Origin: Hyphomicrobiales bacterium
GTDB lineage: Bacteria > Pseudomonadota > Alphaproteobacteria > Rhizobiales > Rhizobiaceae
Reading direction: 5' to 3'
Assembly (NCBI GenBank): GCA_900470155.1
Contig: UBZT01000009.1
Location: 703,524-767,523, forward strand
Length of the DNA: 64,000 nucleotides
Below, one piece after another: positions 39,174 through 49,209 of this stretch (positions within the stretch are counted from its first letter, which is position 1; each line of letters begins with the position of its first letter). Made by a program: the position numbers and the translations under genes. The notes beneath the pieces were generated by a model. The model was given only the letters and a program-made list of their open reading frames with translations. It was not told the DNA's origin and ran no database searches.

Positions 39174-39890
39174 CTAGGATTGAAAAAGCCTCGAATATTG
39201 CGTCTCGTGCCGCATGCTCAGCGTCTCTGCCACGATCGTCGCACTGCCGAGATCATCGAGCCCCAGATGCACGAGTGCTTCCACGCCGCCAACGATAGGC
39301 ACCTCCATTTGGGCAATCAGAGCCACACCCTGCGTCTGTCCGATCAGCCCGAGGCGGATTGCGACAGAGATCAACTGGGAGACCTGTGCCTGAAGAAAAG
39401 CCGCGAGCGCGTCTTCGGCCGAAACGCCATGCGCCGCAGCCACCGCGCCGACCACAACGCTATAGACCGCAGAACCCTTCAGCGTTTCCAGGACCGGATG
39501 CGGCCAGGCACCCGCCGCCGTGACAAATGCCTCTCCCTGACGGGTGACTTCGCCATGGCGTTCGGCAGAACCGGCCAAGGCCGCGGCAAGTTCGAGCACG
39601 GCGCTCAGGGCAGCGCCGTCGGCATGTCGCCGGTGCCCCTCGACCAGCAGGATCGCGTCATTGCGCAAACCACCGTCGGCGAGCAACAGATGTAGCCAAT
39701 TCGCCAGATCATTACCGCTGGCGATATGACCATCGACGATCGCGCTCTCGAGCCCGCCCGAATAGACAAATCCGCCAACCGGAAAAGCCGGAGACAACCA
39801 GGCCAAAAGCCGCAGCAGTCCCTGCCGCGGCACAATGCCGGATGAGCGCGTTTCAGCCATGCCAGTTTCAGCCATGCCAGTTTGAGCCAT
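39174..39890 (-). CDS. ureF: Urease accessory protein UreF
   Basis: 238-residue all-helical accessory protein that with UreD and UreG forms the urease activation complex. LLAWLSPAFPVGGFVYSGGLESAI at the N-terminus and HPVLETLKGSAVYSVVVGAVAAAHGVSAEDALAAFLQAQVSQLISVAIRLGLIGQTQ are characteristic. The start is ambiguous: three in-frame ATGs at 39890, 39875 and 39860 are generated by a 15-bp tandem repeat. The first is 8 bases after the ureE stop. Confidence 0.92.
   Translation of the reverse strand: MAQTGMAETGMAETRSSGIVPRQGLLRLLAWLSPAFPVGGFVYSGGLESAIVDGHIASGNDLANWLHLLLADGGLRNDAILLVEGHRRHADGAALSAVLELAAALAGSAERHGEVTRQGEAFVTAAGAWPHPVLETLKGSAVYSVVVGAVAAAHGVSAEDALAAFLQAQVSQLISVAIRLGLIGQTQGVALIAQMEVPIVGGVEALVHLGLDDLGSATIVAETLSMRHETQYSRLFQS
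39858..39890. repeat. 15-bp tandem repeat creating three in-frame ureF starts
   Basis: On the minus strand the ureF 5' end reads three times ATGGCT-(G/C)AAAC-..., units of 15 bp each beginning with an ATG in the same frame, giving the peptide repeat MAQTG-MAETG-MAETR. Confidence 0.85.
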
Positions 39891-39898
39891 GCGGATGT

Positions 39899-40357
39899 TC
39901 AGCCATGCCCGTGACCATGACCACCATGGGAATGATAGGCGCCACGCACCGGCTGGAAAGGCTCGATCACGTCGGTCACCGTGGCACCAAGACCAGCCAG
40001 CATGTCCCGGATGACGTGGTCGCGCTGGATAAGGATGCGCTCGGCCTCGATTTGCGCCGCCAGGTGGCGATTGCCAAGATGCCATGCCAATTCAATGAGA
40101 TGCAGTCCATCGCGTGCACGGATATCGAACAGACGCTCCTCGGCCGCCTTCACCTCGATCGTCGTTCCGTCTTCCAGCAACAGCCGGTCGCCATCAACCA
40201 GGGAGACCGGTTCCTTGAGGTCGAGCATCACCATCGCTCCATCATCGAGATGCAGCAGCTTGCGGCGAAGATGGCGCTCGTCATGCGCCAGCACGACCGT
40301 GCCTTCCGGCTGCGCCGCCATTGATCCGGCTGGCATGATGGACGTCGCTCGTAGCAT
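39899..40357 (-). CDS. ureE: Urease accessory nickel chaperone UreE
   Basis: 152-residue nickel-binding protein that supplies Ni to the UreG/UreD/UreF complex. [39 protein letters not shown] and [42 protein letters not shown] follow the UreE pattern including the conserved NRH metal site. It ends with a histidine-rich tail ([11 protein letters not shown]) that would hold extra Ni. ATG 40357 has GGAG upstream; the open frame to 40780 belongs to the GGDEF gene in another frame. Confidence 0.95.
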   Translation of the reverse strand: MLRATSIMPAGSMAAQPEGTVVLAHDERHLRRKLLHLDDGAMVMLDLKEPVSLVDGDRLLLEDGTTIEVKAAEERLFDIRARDGLHLIELAWHLGNRHLAAQIEAERILIQRDHVIRDMLAGLGATVTDVIEPFQPVRGAYHSHGGHGHGHG

Positions 40358-40422
40358 AACATCTCCGAATTGGCTGTTTTTTAAACCATGCACAAGACGG
40401 AGGCAGGCGGCAAGATTGTTCT

Positions 40423-41280
40423 TTAGCCGCGCATAGGTACCGCACCGAAAACCGCACGCGGATAGTCCTTTTCCGCCGCAATGCCATCCGGATTTTCGAC
40501 CATCATCGACTGCTCGTGCAGCACACGGTCGCGGCCTTCGCCCTTGGCAAGGTAGAGGGCATTGTCCGCCCGCGCATAGACGCATTCGGAACGAAGATCG
40601 GCAACAAATTCGGCAACTCCCGCCGAGATCGTCACGTTGACGACGTGCCCCGCACACTCGATACCGCGCGAACCGACCAGCATGCGCGCGCGTTCTACCT
40701 GCGCCAGGCGTTGCGCAATCCCGCCGCCGCAGATGATCACCCCGAATTCCTCGCCACCGAGCCGTGCCACCACACGGCAATCGTGAAAAACTTCGCTCAG
40801 GATGTCGGAAACGCCGCGAATGACCATGTCGCCTGCATGATGTCCGAACCGGTCATTGATCGCCTTGAACCGATCGATATCGATGATTGCCAGCGACGCC
40901 TCACCCTCGACGGTATCGAGCGCATCGTTGAAGGCGCGGCGGTTTGCCAGGCCGGACAGTGCATCCGTCTGGCTCAAACGCTCGAACTCTGCGCGCGACA
41001 CGGCCAGATCGCGGATCACGCCACCGGTGACCAGCGCAAGTGCACCCGAAACGGCACCACCGAACAACCAGGAAAAGGTCACCGCCAGCTTGACCGCTTC
41101 CGCGACGGAAAGCGTCAGAATGCCGAAGGCATAAAGCACAGGCAAGCCGGCCAGGCTGAAAATGCAGGCCAGGATCACCGCCCTGAAACTCATCTTCGCA
41201 GCGAAGCTCCAGATCGCAGCCCGGCTGTCGAAACTGCCGAGATCGACCTGTAGGGATAGCCATTTTCCGATGAAATCCAC
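40423..41280 (-). CDS. GGDEF-domain diguanylate cyclase inside the urease cluster
   Basis: 285 residues. Two N-terminal membrane helices ([24 protein letters not shown] and [26 protein letters not shown]) then a GGDEF domain: [42 protein letters not shown] and active-site RLGGEEFGV (GGEEF, competent). Likely makes c-di-GMP. The GTG start has AGGAG 6-7 bases upstream. It sits between ureE and the peroxiredoxin gene on the same strand; whether it shares a transcript with ureEFG is unclear (66-base gap). Confidence 0.92.
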   Translation of the reverse strand: MDFIGKWLSLQVDLGSFDSRAAIWSFAAKMSFRAVILACIFSLAGLPVLYAFGILTLSVAEAVKLAVTFSWLFGGAVSGALALVTGGVIRDLAVSRAEFERLSQTDALSGLANRRAFNDALDTVEGEASLAIIDIDRFKAINDRFGHHAGDMVIRGVSDILSEVFHDCRVVARLGGEEFGVIICGGGIAQRLAQVERARMLVGSRGIECAGHVVNVTISAGVAEFVADLRSECVYARADNALYLAKGEGRDRVLHEQSMMVENPDGIAAEKDYPRAVFGAVPMRG

Positions 41281-41691
41281 GAGTCGCTCCTCGTCCGCTC
41301 TGCATTAATCGAATAGGGATCTTGTCTTCCCCAATCGCTAACCCGATCGTTAAAATACAACCATATAAGCAAATGAAATTAAGACATCCGAAAATGGTCC
41401 TGAACCCAACTTATAGGGGCGCTTTATCTGTACACGACGCAACCAAAAGGAGTGACTTTTTTTGGATTTTGCCGAGAATTACGCCGTTTTTTCAATCGAT
41501 GTGGCGCTTTTTCATGATCCAGAATTCAGCCTGCAAACGCACGAAAATGTGAATGGGGGCATAATTGAAAAACGTCTGCTTTGTTAACGTTTGACGGACG
41601 CAAAGAACCACCCAAGAGTTGCATACACTTGATAAAAAAAGCCCGGCGAATGCCGGGCCTTCATACCTTCGAAAATGCAAATCCGCGCCTG
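41281..41691. other. 411-bp AT-rich intergenic region
   Basis: Between the GGDEF gene and the peroxiredoxin gene, both on the minus strand. Contains the peroxiredoxin terminator at 41635-41658 and, in the AT-rich 41310-41630 part, presumably the GGDEF promoter. No gene is supported. Confidence 0.6.
41635..41658 (-). terminator. Intrinsic terminator of the peroxiredoxin gene
   Basis: On the minus strand GCCCGGC - ATTC - GCCGGGC followed by at least six T, 34 bases after the stop codon: a textbook rho-independent terminator. Confidence 0.92.
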
Positions 41692-42231
41692 TTAGGCGGC
41701 CTGCTTGGCCTTCAGGTTTTCCATGATGTTCTGCGGCGCGGAAACACCGTAGGGATCGCTGTCGCAATTGTCAGAGTAGCCATCCTCTTCGAACCACTGC
41801 TCGACCACGCCATTGTTGATGATCGCTGCATAACGCCACGAGCGCAGACCGAAGCCGAGATTGTCCTTGCGAACCAGCATGCCCATCTTGCGGGTGAACT
41901 CGCCCGAACCATCCGGGATCAGCTTGACGTTCTCTAGACCCTGGCTCTTGCCCCAGGCGTTCATCACGAAAGCATCATTGACCGAGATGCAGTAGATCTC
42001 GTCGATGCCTTCAGCCTGGAAATCGGCATGCATCTTTTCGAAGTCAGGCAACTGGAAGGTCGAGCATGTCGGCGTGAACGCGCCCGGCAACGAAAACAGA
42101 ATGACGCGCTTGCCGGCAAAATAATCGGCTGAACGAACGTCCTGCCAACGAAATGGGTTGGCACCACCGATGGCTTCGTCGCGAACACGGGTGCGGAATG
42201 TGACGTCAGGCACTTTGCGGCCAATAAGCAT
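41692..42231 (-). CDS. Peroxiredoxin (Prx5-like)
   Basis: 179-residue thiol peroxidase. VILFSLPGAFTPTCSTFQLPDFEKM contains the peroxidatic Cys in PGAFTPTC, and the later NAWGKSQGLENVKLIPDGSGEFTRKMGM and RSWRYAAIINNGVVEQWFEE follow the Prx5/hybrid peroxiredoxin pattern. Reduces H2O2 and alkyl hydroperoxides with glutathione or thioredoxin/glutaredoxin. ATG 42231 has AGGAG 9 bases upstream; a longer frame to 42285 is not favoured. Monocistronic: terminator downstream. Confidence 0.93.
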   Translation of the reverse strand: MLIGRKVPDVTFRTRVRDEAIGGANPFRWQDVRSADYFAGKRVILFSLPGAFTPTCSTFQLPDFEKMHADFQAEGIDEIYCISVNDAFVMNAWGKSQGLENVKLIPDGSGEFTRKMGMLVRKDNLGFGLRSWRYAAIINNGVVEQWFEEDGYSDNCDSDPYGVSAPQNIMENLKAKQAA

Positions 42232-42398
42232 GTGACGGATCTCCTGGCTGGAAGGTGCCGCAGGTGTTGGGAGCAAAAGCGGCACCGTTGAAATAGCAGG
42301 ACAGACCTAACCCAGGAGCCGGTGCATTGCAGCCCGCAAATCTGATTTCAACATGGCCGCATAGCAGCCATGCATGGGGCGAATGTGCTAATGTAATT

Positions 42399-43070
42399 CT
42401 ATCGCTGCAGGTCCAGGGACCAGTCGAGCAGCTGCGGCAAAGGCGTCCACCAGCCTGTGCGAACATCCGCCGCCCGCAGGCCGGCCGCAGTCCACGTATT
42501 GCATCCGAGAAAGGCATTGAAGTGGCCGTTGGCCTCGAAGAAAGCATCCGTAGGGCCATAAGCCGCACCCTCGACCATCGATACGCGCCCGTCTTTCCGG
42601 GCAAAGCTCGCATGAATATGATCGAGCAGTTGGCGATAGCCTGTCTCCGAGACTTCCAAACGCATGGCAAACGGTGCGTCGCCAGGAATTTCTCCCGCGA
42701 GATCAAGGTGCAGCACGGATCGATCGACCGTCAACGCTTTCAGCACCGGCAGCGGCTTCAATTCGCTCCAGGCAGGCGTCTCGATGTAAAAGGCCCGCCC
42801 GCCCCAGCCGACGACGAGATACGCCGCCTGCGGATTGCCGATATCGAAACCCACCTCGGCAAGCTCTGCAAACTCCGCCCTGAGGTCGTCGTCAAGCGGC
42901 AACGCGATATCCGTGTGAATGGCATTGGCGAGCAGCAGAATATGTCGCGATCCAACGTCTCCTGCGGCTTGTGTCCGGCCGAGCAGTGGACGCGGAACGA
43001 CCACACCGAGAACAAGCAGCAGGAGGATGATGACAATCCCGCCGCCCAGCCATTTCAAAGCGCTGCGCAA
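42399..43070 (-). CDS. DUF2459/TIGR02117 urease-region protein
   Basis: 223-residue, membrane-anchored protein (N-terminal helix WLGGGIVIILLLLVLGVVV) with NAIHTDIALPL, YLVVGWGGRAFYIETPAW and FNAFLGCNTWTAAGLRAADVRTGWWTP, the pattern of the TIGR02117 proteins found beside urease genes. Function unknown; the Cys and His in conserved positions (HTD, GCNTW) recall papain-like or NlpC-like enzymes, a guess. The TTG start is 11 bases past the ureC stop and no better start exists, so the N-terminus is uncertain. Confidence 0.75.
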   Translation of the reverse strand: MRSALKWLGGGIVIILLLLVLGVVVPRPLLGRTQAAGDVGSRHILLLANAIHTDIALPLDDDLRAEFAELAEVGFDIGNPQAAYLVVGWGGRAFYIETPAWSELKPLPVLKALTVDRSVLHLDLAGEIPGDAPFAMRLEVSETGYRQLLDHIHASFARKDGRVSMVEGAAYGPTDAFFEANGHFNAFLGCNTWTAAGLRAADVRTGWWTPLPQLLDWSLDLQR

Positions 43071-43081
43071 GATCTCGGCGA

Positions 43082-44791
43082 TCAGAACAGGAAGTAGCGC
43101 TGCGTCATCGGCAGTTCCGTCGCCGGCTCGCAGGTCAGCAACTCACCATCGGCGCGCACTTCATAGGTCTCCGGATCAACCTCGATATGCGGCGTCAGGT
43201 CATTGTGGATCATCGACGCCTTGGAAATCCCGCCGCGCACGTTTTTGACCGCCAGCAGTTTCTTGGCGACGCCGAGGCGACGCGCAAGGCCGGCATCGAT
43301 CGACGCCTGGCTGACAAACGTGACAGACGAATTTGTCCGGAGCTTGCCATAGGCGGCAAACATCGGCCGGTAATGCATCGGCTGCGGCGTCGGGATCGAG
43401 GCATTCGGATCACCCATCGGTGCTGCCGCGATCGAGCCGCCGAGCAGGACCATTTCAGGCTTCACGCCGAAAAAGGCCGGGCTCCACAGCACCAAGTCGG
43501 CGCGCTTGCCGACCTCGACCGAACCGATCTCATGGCTGAGACCATGTGCGATTGCCGGGTTGATGGTGTATTTGGCGATATAGCGCTTGACCCGGAAATT
43601 GTCGTTCTCGCCCGCTTCCTGGGCAAGGCGTCCGCGCTGGCGCTTCATCTTGTCGGCCGTCTGCCATGTGCGGATCGACACTTCCCCGACCCGGCCCATG
43701 GCCTGGCTGTCCGACGAGATGATCGAAAACGCGCCGATATCGTGGAGAATGTCTTCCGCCGCGATCGTTTCCTTGCGGATCCGGCTTTCGGCAAAAGCAA
43801 TGTCTTCCGGGATCGACGACGACAGGTGATGGCAGACCATCAGCATGTCGAGATGTTCGGCAACCGTGTTGACGGTATAGGGTCGCGTCGGATTGGTCGA
43901 CGACGGGATGACGTTCTGCTGGCCGCAGATCTTGATGATGTCAGGCGCATGGCCGCCGCCCGCACCTTCTGTGTGGAAGGCATGGATGGTGCGGCCCTTG
44001 ATCGCAGCGATCGTATCTTCGACGAAGCCACTTTCGTTCAGCGTATCGGTATGGATCATCACCTGCACGTCATACTGGTCGGCAACGGACAGGCAGTTGT
44101 CGATCGCAGCCGGTGTCGTGCCCCAGTCCTCGTGCAGCTTCAACGACGAGGCACCGGCGAGGATCATTTCCTCCAGCGGTGCCGGCAGCGAGGCATTGCC
44201 CTTGCCGGCAAGCGCGAGATTCATCGGAAACGCGTCGAAGCTCTCGATCATCCGTTCGATGTGCCAGGCACCGGTACAGGTCGTAGCAAGCGTACCATGC
44301 GCAGGACCCGAACCGCCGCCAAGCATGGTGGTCATCCCGCTCATCAGCGCCTCTTCGATCTGCTGCGGGCAGATGAAATGGATATGCGCATCCATGCCGC
44401 CAGCCGTCAGGATACGACCCTCACCGGCGATCGCCTCGGTCGAGGGACCGACGATGATCGTCACGCCCGGCTGGGTATCCGGATTGCCGGCCTTGCCAAT
44501 CGCGTGGATGCGGCCATCCTTCAACCCGACATCCGCCTTGTAGATGCCGGAGTGATCGACGATCAGGGCGTTTGTGATCACCGTGTCGACAGCACCTTCG
44601 GCTCGTGTCGCCTGGCTCTGGCCCATGCCGTCGCGGATGACCTTGCCGCCGCCGAATTTCACTTCCTCGCCATAGATGGTGAAGTCCTTCTCCACCTCGA
44701 TGAACAATTCCGTATCGGCCAGCCGCACCTTGTCGCCGGTGGTCGGTCCGAACATCGAGGCATAGGCGGCACGGGACATCTTGAAGGACAT
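43082..44791 (-). CDS. ureC: Urease alpha subunit
   Basis: Catalytic subunit of urease (urea + H2O to 2 NH3 + CO2), 569 residues, typical length. Active-site elements are intact: [10 protein letters not shown] (His136, His138 nickel ligands), [12 protein letters not shown] (Lys218, carbamylated bridge), [21 protein letters not shown], the flap [12 protein letters not shown], and the later [18 protein letters not shown] sits 8-9 bases before ATG 44791. Nickel incorporation would use UreDEFG encoded nearby. Confidence 0.97.
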   Translation of the reverse strand: MSFKMSRAAYASMFGPTTGDKVRLADTELFIEVEKDFTIYGEEVKFGGGKVIRDGMGQSQATRAEGAVDTVITNALIVDHSGIYKADVGLKDGRIHAIGKAGNPDTQPGVTIIVGPSTEAIAGEGRILTAGGMDAHIHFICPQQIEEALMSGMTTMLGGGSGPAHGTLATTCTGAWHIERMIESFDAFPMNLALAGKGNASLPAPLEEMILAGASSLKLHEDWGTTPAAIDNCLSVADQYDVQVMIHTDTLNESGFVEDTIAAIKGRTIHAFHTEGAGGGHAPDIIKICGQQNVIPSSTNPTRPYTVNTVAEHLDMLMVCHHLSSSIPEDIAFAESRIRKETIAAEDILHDIGAFSIISSDSQAMGRVGEVSIRTWQTADKMKRQRGRLAQEAGENDNFRVKRYIAKYTINPAIAHGLSHEIGSVEVGKRADLVLWSPAFFGVKPEMVLLGGSIAAAPMGDPNASIPTPQPMHYRPMFAAYGKLRTNSSVTFVSQASIDAGLARRLGVAKKLLAVKNVRGGISKASMIHNDLTPHIEVDPETYEVRADGELLTCEPATELPMTQRYFLF

Positions 44792-44795
44792 GACA

Positions 44796-45446
44796 CTAGG
44801 CTCCTTGGGAGAGGGAGAATACAGAAACAGGCTGAAGCCGCGTCAGGCGGCCGGCCGCAATATAACTTTCGATCAGGCGCTTCTCGGCCGCGAACGGATG
44901 GCCATCCCATCCGACATGGCCGAACCCGGCGATCGTCACAGTGTCTTTGGCATGTGTCGCATCAGACAGGACAGCGGCCACGACAACCATGCCGCTCGAT
45001 GGCACCACATAGGCTTCGGCCTGGTGATCGCCGAGCGCGGCATCCACGGCTTCGTGCACCGCGCGCGCAATGACGCGGTGGCCTTTGCCTCTCGACGCAG
45101 CAAAACTGGCAAAGGCCTCGGTATAGTCATCGCAAAAATCATCCAGCTCCGGATGGCTGACGGCAAGTGCCGCCTGCAATTCGGCGAACTTTTCCGGGTG
45201 ACGCACCGACCAGATTTCAGATGCGCCACGCACCGCCTCGCTGTCGCGCCAGACTGGGTCCGCCAGCATGGCAGCGGCAGGACGTCCGGTATTGCACAGC
45301 GCCACCACATCCGTGCGGCGTCCGGCCGTGCCAAAATTGCGGCTGCCGTTGAAGCGGATGACAAAATCGGCGGCGTCGATCAACGCGGCCGCATTGTCTG
45401 CGACCGGCCCGTTGCCGACGATCATCACCTGCCGTGCGCCTGTCAT
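44796..45446 (-). CDS. Urease operon accessory protein (GT29-like fold)
   Basis: 216-residue protein of a type known only as urease operon accessory protein in rhizobia. The N-terminal [45 protein letters not shown] resembles the L-sialylmotif of sialyltransferase-like (GT29) proteins, so a nucleotide-sugar-binding fold is possible; no activity is known. Ends 4 bases before the ureC start. ATG 45446 chosen over 45473, which overlaps the preceding gene. Confidence 0.75.
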   Translation of the reverse strand: MTGARQVMIVGNGPVADNAAALIDAADFVIRFNGSRNFGTAGRRTDVVALCNTGRPAAAMLADPVWRDSEAVRGASEIWSVRHPEKFAELQAALAVSHPELDDFCDDYTEAFASFAASRGKGHRVIARAVHEAVDAALGDHQAEAYVVPSSGMVVVAAVLSDATHAKDTVTIAGFGHVGWDGHPFAAEKRLIESYIAAGRLTRLQPVSVFSLSQGA

Positions 45447-45456
45447 ATCCGTCCCG

Positions 45457-45870
45457 TCAGTTCCCGAACGCATCGTTCAGGCTTTTCAATTCGTCCGTGC
45501 GCTTGCGCGTCAGCTCCGCCAGGCAAGACGAGACCAGCAGCGGCTGCGCGCTGCCACCCTCCATCGCGTGGCCATCCAGTTCGCATTGCGCATCGCGGTA
45601 GGCGAGCCAGGCGCGCTGGCTGGCAACGAGCTTGCTGACACCGGCCTTCTCCTGCCGCTCCGCGTCCAGACGGTCCATCAAGGCCTTGGTCAGCTTCCAC
45701 TGAATGTTCAGCGCCAGATCGGCCGCCTCATAGTCCTTGCCCGCACAGATGTTCATTTCCATCTGAGTTTCCGCCTTGCTGCAATCGACCGCGGGCTCGG
45801 CTTCGCTGGCGGCCGGCCCATCGATCAGCAGCACGCATCCGCACAGCATCGTCATCGCCAGGGACTTCAT
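45457..45870 (-). CDS. LprI-like (DUF1311) secreted protein
   Basis: 137 residues with a signal peptide (MKSLAMTMLCGCVLLIDGPAASEA). The mature domain DCSKAETQMEMNICAGKDYEAADLALNIQWKLTKAL...LVASQRAWLAYRDAQCELDG is the DUF1311/LprI pattern with paired Cys, a family that includes lysozyme inhibitors. Periplasmic or lipid-anchored; role in the urease cluster unknown. Confidence 0.85.
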   Translation of the reverse strand: MKSLAMTMLCGCVLLIDGPAASEAEPAVDCSKAETQMEMNICAGKDYEAADLALNIQWKLTKALMDRLDAERQEKAGVSKLVASQRAWLAYRDAQCELDGHAMEGGSAQPLLVSSCLAELTRKRTDELKSLNDAFGN

Positions 45871-45915
45871 CACCACCGCCTCACATTCAATCGGCCGTTC
45901 ATTGGCTTGCGCATG

Positions 45916-46272
45916 TCAAACAGAAGCACCGTCAAATGCATGGGATGTGAGCGCGCGCGGGTTTACACCTTCAAGGCAATTGACATTGATCGCGACCATC
46001 GGCACGCCCTCCGGTGAGCTGCTATAGGCAAAGCTCTCTATCCCGCAGGTCTTGCAGAACTGATGTTCGATCGTCTTCTTATTGAACAGATATTCGGTGA
46101 GATTGCCCTCGCCCGAGTTCAGCGTGAACACCTCGCGGGCGGCAAAGGCAAGCACGATGCCGAGGCGCTGGCAACGCGAACAGTTGCACGTCGCGGTCTT
46201 GTCCAGGTCCGTTTCGACGTCGAAGGAAACGGCGCCGCAATGGCAGCTGCCATGATAACGGGACACGGCCAT
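45916..46272 (-). CDS. GFA-family (CENP-V/GFA) zinc protein
   Basis: 118-residue protein with GSCHCGAVSFDVE, TATCNCSRCQRLG and EHQFCKTCGIESF, the Cys motifs that bind the structural zinc in glutathione-dependent formaldehyde-activating enzyme homologues. Most members have no proven activity. It begins one base after the ureB stop and is therefore almost certainly co-translated with it. Confidence 0.9.
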   Translation of the reverse strand: MAVSRYHGSCHCGAVSFDVETDLDKTATCNCSRCQRLGIVLAFAAREVFTLNSGEGNLTEYLFNKKTIEHQFCKTCGIESFAYSSSPEGVPMVAINVNCLEGVNPRALTSHAFDGASV

Positions 46273-46273
46273 C

Positions 46274-46579
46274 TCAAAGCCTCCCCATGACCTGCTGGCG
46301 GAAACCGTAGACTTCCCGCTTGCCGCCATAGGGGATCAACGTCACCTGACGCGTCTGGCCCGGCTCGAAGCGCACGGCAGTACCCGCCGGAATATCGAGC
46401 CGCATGCCACGCGTCGGTTCGCGATCGAAGACCAGTCCGGCATTGCTCTCGTAGAAATGATAGTGGCTGCCAACCTGAACCGGGCGGTCACCGCTATTGG
46501 CCACCTCGATCGTCAGTGTCGGAAGGCCCACATTGAGTTCGATCTCGCCACTGGCGGCAATGATTTCACCGGGGATCAT
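46274..46579 (-). CDS. ureB: Urease beta subunit
   Basis: 101-residue structural subunit: [16 protein letters not shown] at the start, [21 protein letters not shown] in the middle and [21 protein letters not shown] at the end are diagnostic. Forms the (alpha-beta-gamma)3 enzyme with UreC and UreA. The open frame upstream to 46783 is the DUF1272 gene in another frame. Confidence 0.96.
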   Translation of the reverse strand: MIPGEIIAASGEIELNVGLPTLTIEVANSGDRPVQVGSHYHFYESNAGLVFDREPTRGMRLDIPAGTAVRFEPGQTRQVTLIPYGGKREVYGFRQQVMGRL

Positions 46580-46599
46580 CAGCTCTCTCCCTTTTCCAA

Positions 46600-46857
46600 T
46601 CAGGCGGCCGACAGGGTCTTGCAACCCTCGGCCTTCAAAACGCGTTTGCTCGATGCGGGATTGTTGACCAGCTTGGCTGCCGGCCGAACCGGCCGCCGCA
46701 CCAGTTCGCCACCACAATTGGGGCAGAAACCGCCGAGCGTGTCGGTCGCGCAGTCCGTGCAGAACGTGCATTCGAAACTGCATATCACCGCATCAAGGCT
46801 CTCCGGCGGCAGGTCCTTGTCGCAGCATTCGCAATTGGGTCGAAGTTCCAGCGCCAT
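46600..46857 (-). CDS. DUF1272 small Cys-rich zinc-ribbon protein
   Basis: 85 residues: [29 protein letters not shown] and [15 protein letters not shown] give four Cys pairs of a zinc-ribbon-like DUF1272 domain, followed by a basic tail. Conserved between ureA and ureB in many rhizobia; function unknown. Confidence 0.88.
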   Translation of the reverse strand: MALELRPNCECCDKDLPPESLDAVICSFECTFCTDCATDTLGGFCPNCGGELVRRPVRPAAKLVNNPASSKRVLKAEGCKTLSAA

Positions 46858-46867
46858 GATCGTGACC

Positions 46868-47170
46868 TTATCGTATCGGTTCGTGGACGGTCACGAGCTT
46901 GGTACCGTCCGGGAACGTCGCCTCGACCTGCACGTCATGGATCATCTCGGCGATGCCCGACATGACCTGATCGCGCGTAATGACATGCGCGCCCGCTTCC
47001 ATCAATTCTGCAACAGGACGACCGTCGCGCGCGCCTTCAACGACGAAATCGGTGATCAGCGCGATGGCTTCCGGATAGTTGAGCTTCACGCCCCTATCCA
47101 GCCGCCGACGTGCGACGATGGCCGCCATGGCAATCAGCAATTTGTCTTTTTCCCTTGGCGTCAGATTCAT
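46868..47170 (-). CDS. ureA: Urease gamma subunit
   Basis: 100-residue subunit: [50 protein letters not shown] and [25 protein letters not shown] are the family signature. ATG 47170 with GGAG upstream. First urease structural gene after ureD. Confidence 0.97.
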   Translation of the reverse strand: MNLTPREKDKLLIAMAAIVARRRLDRGVKLNYPEAIALITDFVVEGARDGRPVAELMEAGAHVITRDQVMSGIAEMIHDVQVEATFPDGTKLVTVHEPIR

Positions 47171-47192
47171 GACCGCTCCACTATGCCTATCG

Positions 47193-48011
47193 TCAGAGAT
47201 TCCAGACTTTCGGCACAGATGCGCCACCGCGCAAGGCCGAAATCATCGGGATCAGGGTTTTTCTCAAGGTGAATCCGTCTTCGGCCGCAACGCGGGCAAC
47301 AAGCTTGCCCTTCCAATGACTTGCGCCGCCCATTTTATCGCCAATCAGGTCACGCAAGTGGCAAAGATAGGTCTCCGCCATCGGCCCGACATAGATCAGC
47401 GTGGCAAAGGCAACCCGACCGGCGAGAACCGCGCGCTCAGTAACCAGACCGGCAACATCACCGCTGAGTTTAAGGTCTTCGGCATGCAATAGCTGCCCAT
47501 CGCGGCGGATGCGCCAGCGATCGCGAACCAGCCCCGCATTCATCGTCTCGCCCATGGCACGGCGCCCGAGCAGGATTGCCTCGACGGCGACGAACTCGGC
47601 ATCGGCGGCAAGATCGACCTCAAGTGTGCGGGTGAGCGATGCATTGTCGAACAGTATGCTTTCCTGCGGCAGCCAGTGAAAGCGGGCCCCGCTCGCAACC
47701 TCGATACGGGTGTTGATCCGGCCTGTGCCGGCCGAGGCCTTGTAGATCTTTTCGCAGGCCTGCGTCGTCGCGGTGACGAAGCAGCCCGGTCCGGCGGTAA
47801 AATTCCAGTCGAACTGGTCGCCACCCGTGACGCCACCGGCGGTGTTGATCGTCACCGCTTCCAGTTCATCGGTAAACGTCTGCGGCAGGCGGATCTTCGC
47901 CGCGCCCTCCTGGTAAAGCTCGGCGATCCGTGTGCGTCCGCCGAGCGACTTGGCTACAAGTCTCCCGACACCGACGGCGCGTTGCTGTCTGCTTTGAGTG
48001 GCTGGCTGCAC
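47193..48011 (-). CDS. ureD: Urease accessory protein UreD
   Basis: 272-residue scaffold that binds apo-urease with UreF and Ure[33 protein letters not shown] and [15 protein letters not shown] followed by [22 protein letters not shown] are characteristic. The GTG at 48011 has AGGGG about 5-6 bases upstream; the first 19 codons overlap the 3' end of the esterase gene. Confidence 0.94.
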   Translation of the reverse strand: MQPATQSRQQRAVGVGRLVAKSLGGRTRIAELYQEGAAKIRLPQTFTDELEAVTINTAGGVTGGDQFDWNFTAGPGCFVTATTQACEKIYKASAGTGRINTRIEVASGARFHWLPQESILFDNASLTRTLEVDLAADAEFVAVEAILLGRRAMGETMNAGLVRDRWRIRRDGQLLHAEDLKLSGDVAGLVTERAVLAGRVAFATLIYVGPMAETYLCHLRDLIGDKMGGASHWKGKLVARVAAEDGFTLRKTLIPMISALRGGASVPKVWNL

Positions 48012-49087
48012 GTCGTCCCCTGTCCGCCTTCCTTGAGCGAGGCGGTGTTTTGTTCGTCGGCGCAGGCTGGCTTCAACGCGGCACCCGCGACAAGTTCACC
48101 CCCCGAACCTCGGAAGAACTCCCACATTCTGTCGGTCGCATCAACCTCCCGGATCTTCTCTTCCCCGTTGTTGGAGGCAAGCCGGAAACGAACCGTGCGC
48201 GCCGGCCAGGCATGGTCGGCATTGGTGATCATGTAGGACATGACGCTGGTCCCGGCGCGGCAGTCGAGATAGGTCGAGACCTTGGCCGCTTCGCCGTCAT
48301 CAACGCGCGGACGGCTGTTGCAGCCATTGAGTTCCGCCCACCGATTGAGCGCCACTTCGCCGCCATAACGCCAATAGGGCTTGCCGCCGCCATCAAACGG
48401 ATTGACGTGATCCTTCGTGCCGGAAAAGGCGATGATCGACACCGGGCGCGACGGCTGACAGCTCTCGCGGCGCGGGCGCCACACGCCGTTTTCCTGTTCA
48501 GGCGTGCCCGCGCGCAAGCCCATGACAAAACCCGCGGCAGAAAAATCGCCGAAACCGCTACAGATATATTGCGACAGCATGCGCCCACCGCCGGAATAGC
48601 CGGAGGCATAGATCTTGGTCGCATCGACGCAGAAGGTTTCCTTGGCAAGCCTGACCGCGTCGCGGATGAATGCGGCATCGTCAGCACCTTCGGTCTTGGT
48701 CACGCCCGGCACATTCCAGGCATGGGTGCGCGGCAATTCGCCATCAAGGCTGCCGGCCAGCGCCATGACGATAAAGCCTTCGCGCTCGGCAACCTCGTCC
48801 CAATGGCTGCGTGTCAGTTGCACCTGCGGATTGCTGTTGCTGCCGTGAAAGTCGAAAACCAGCGGGACCTTGCGCTTGCCGCTGTAATTGGACGGAATGA
48901 CATAGACGGCCGACCGCTCCATCCCGCCCGACTGGATCGTCAGCTCATGGCGACCGGGTTCGAACGTTGCACCGCAACCGGCTGCTTGCGCACTGACGGC
49001 TGACAGGCCGAGAAGAAAGAACCCCGATGCGACCCGGGCAACGATCTTGCTTGCCCGCGCGCGGTGATGAACCGTGCTGGTTGTCAT
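47954..49087 (-). CDS. Secreted esterase, PHB depolymerase/feruloyl esterase (LpqC) family
   Basis: 377 residues with a signal peptide ([16 protein letters not shown]). An alpha/beta-hydrolase: [20 protein letters not shown] (oxyanion region), [14 protein letters not shown] (nucleophile Ser in GYSGGG), [13 protein letters not shown] (Asp) and [10 protein letters not shown] (His). Such enzymes cleave polyhydroxybutyrate oligomers or aryl esters. ATG 49087 follows AAGG. Its end overlaps ureD by 58 bases. Confidence 0.88.
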   Translation of the reverse strand: MTTSTVHHRARASKIVARVASGFFLLGLSAVSAQAAGCGATFEPGRHELTIQSGGMERSAVYVIPSNYSGKRKVPLVFDFHGSNSNPQVQLTRSHWDEVAEREGFIVMALAGSLDGELPRTHAWNVPGVTKTEGADDAAFIRDAVRLAKETFCVDATKIYASGYSGGGRMLSQYICSGFGDFSAAGFVMGLRAGTPEQENGVWRPRRESCQPSRPVSIIAFSGTKDHVNPFDGGGKPYWRYGGEVALNRWAELNGCNSRPRVDDGEAAKVSTYLDCRAGTSVMSYMITNADHAWPARTVRFRLASNNGEEKIREVDATDRMWEFFRGSGGELVAGAALKPACADEQNTASLKEGGQGTTCSQPLKADSNAPSVSGDL

Positions 49088-49209
49088 GGCTATACCTTCT
49101 GTTCGCAGATGCGGGAAAACTACCACGCCTGGCCTCAGCATCAACCCTTCAGCCTTAACAAAACCTCAACACAGCCATGCACGAAGACACAATCGATTTC
49201 GATCTTTTA

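Noticed and set aside
41322..41552. 76-residue plus-strand ORF in the AT-rich gap before the peroxiredoxin gene
   Set aside because: No family match, no convincing ribosome site and atypical codon use; likely random in AT-rich sequence.
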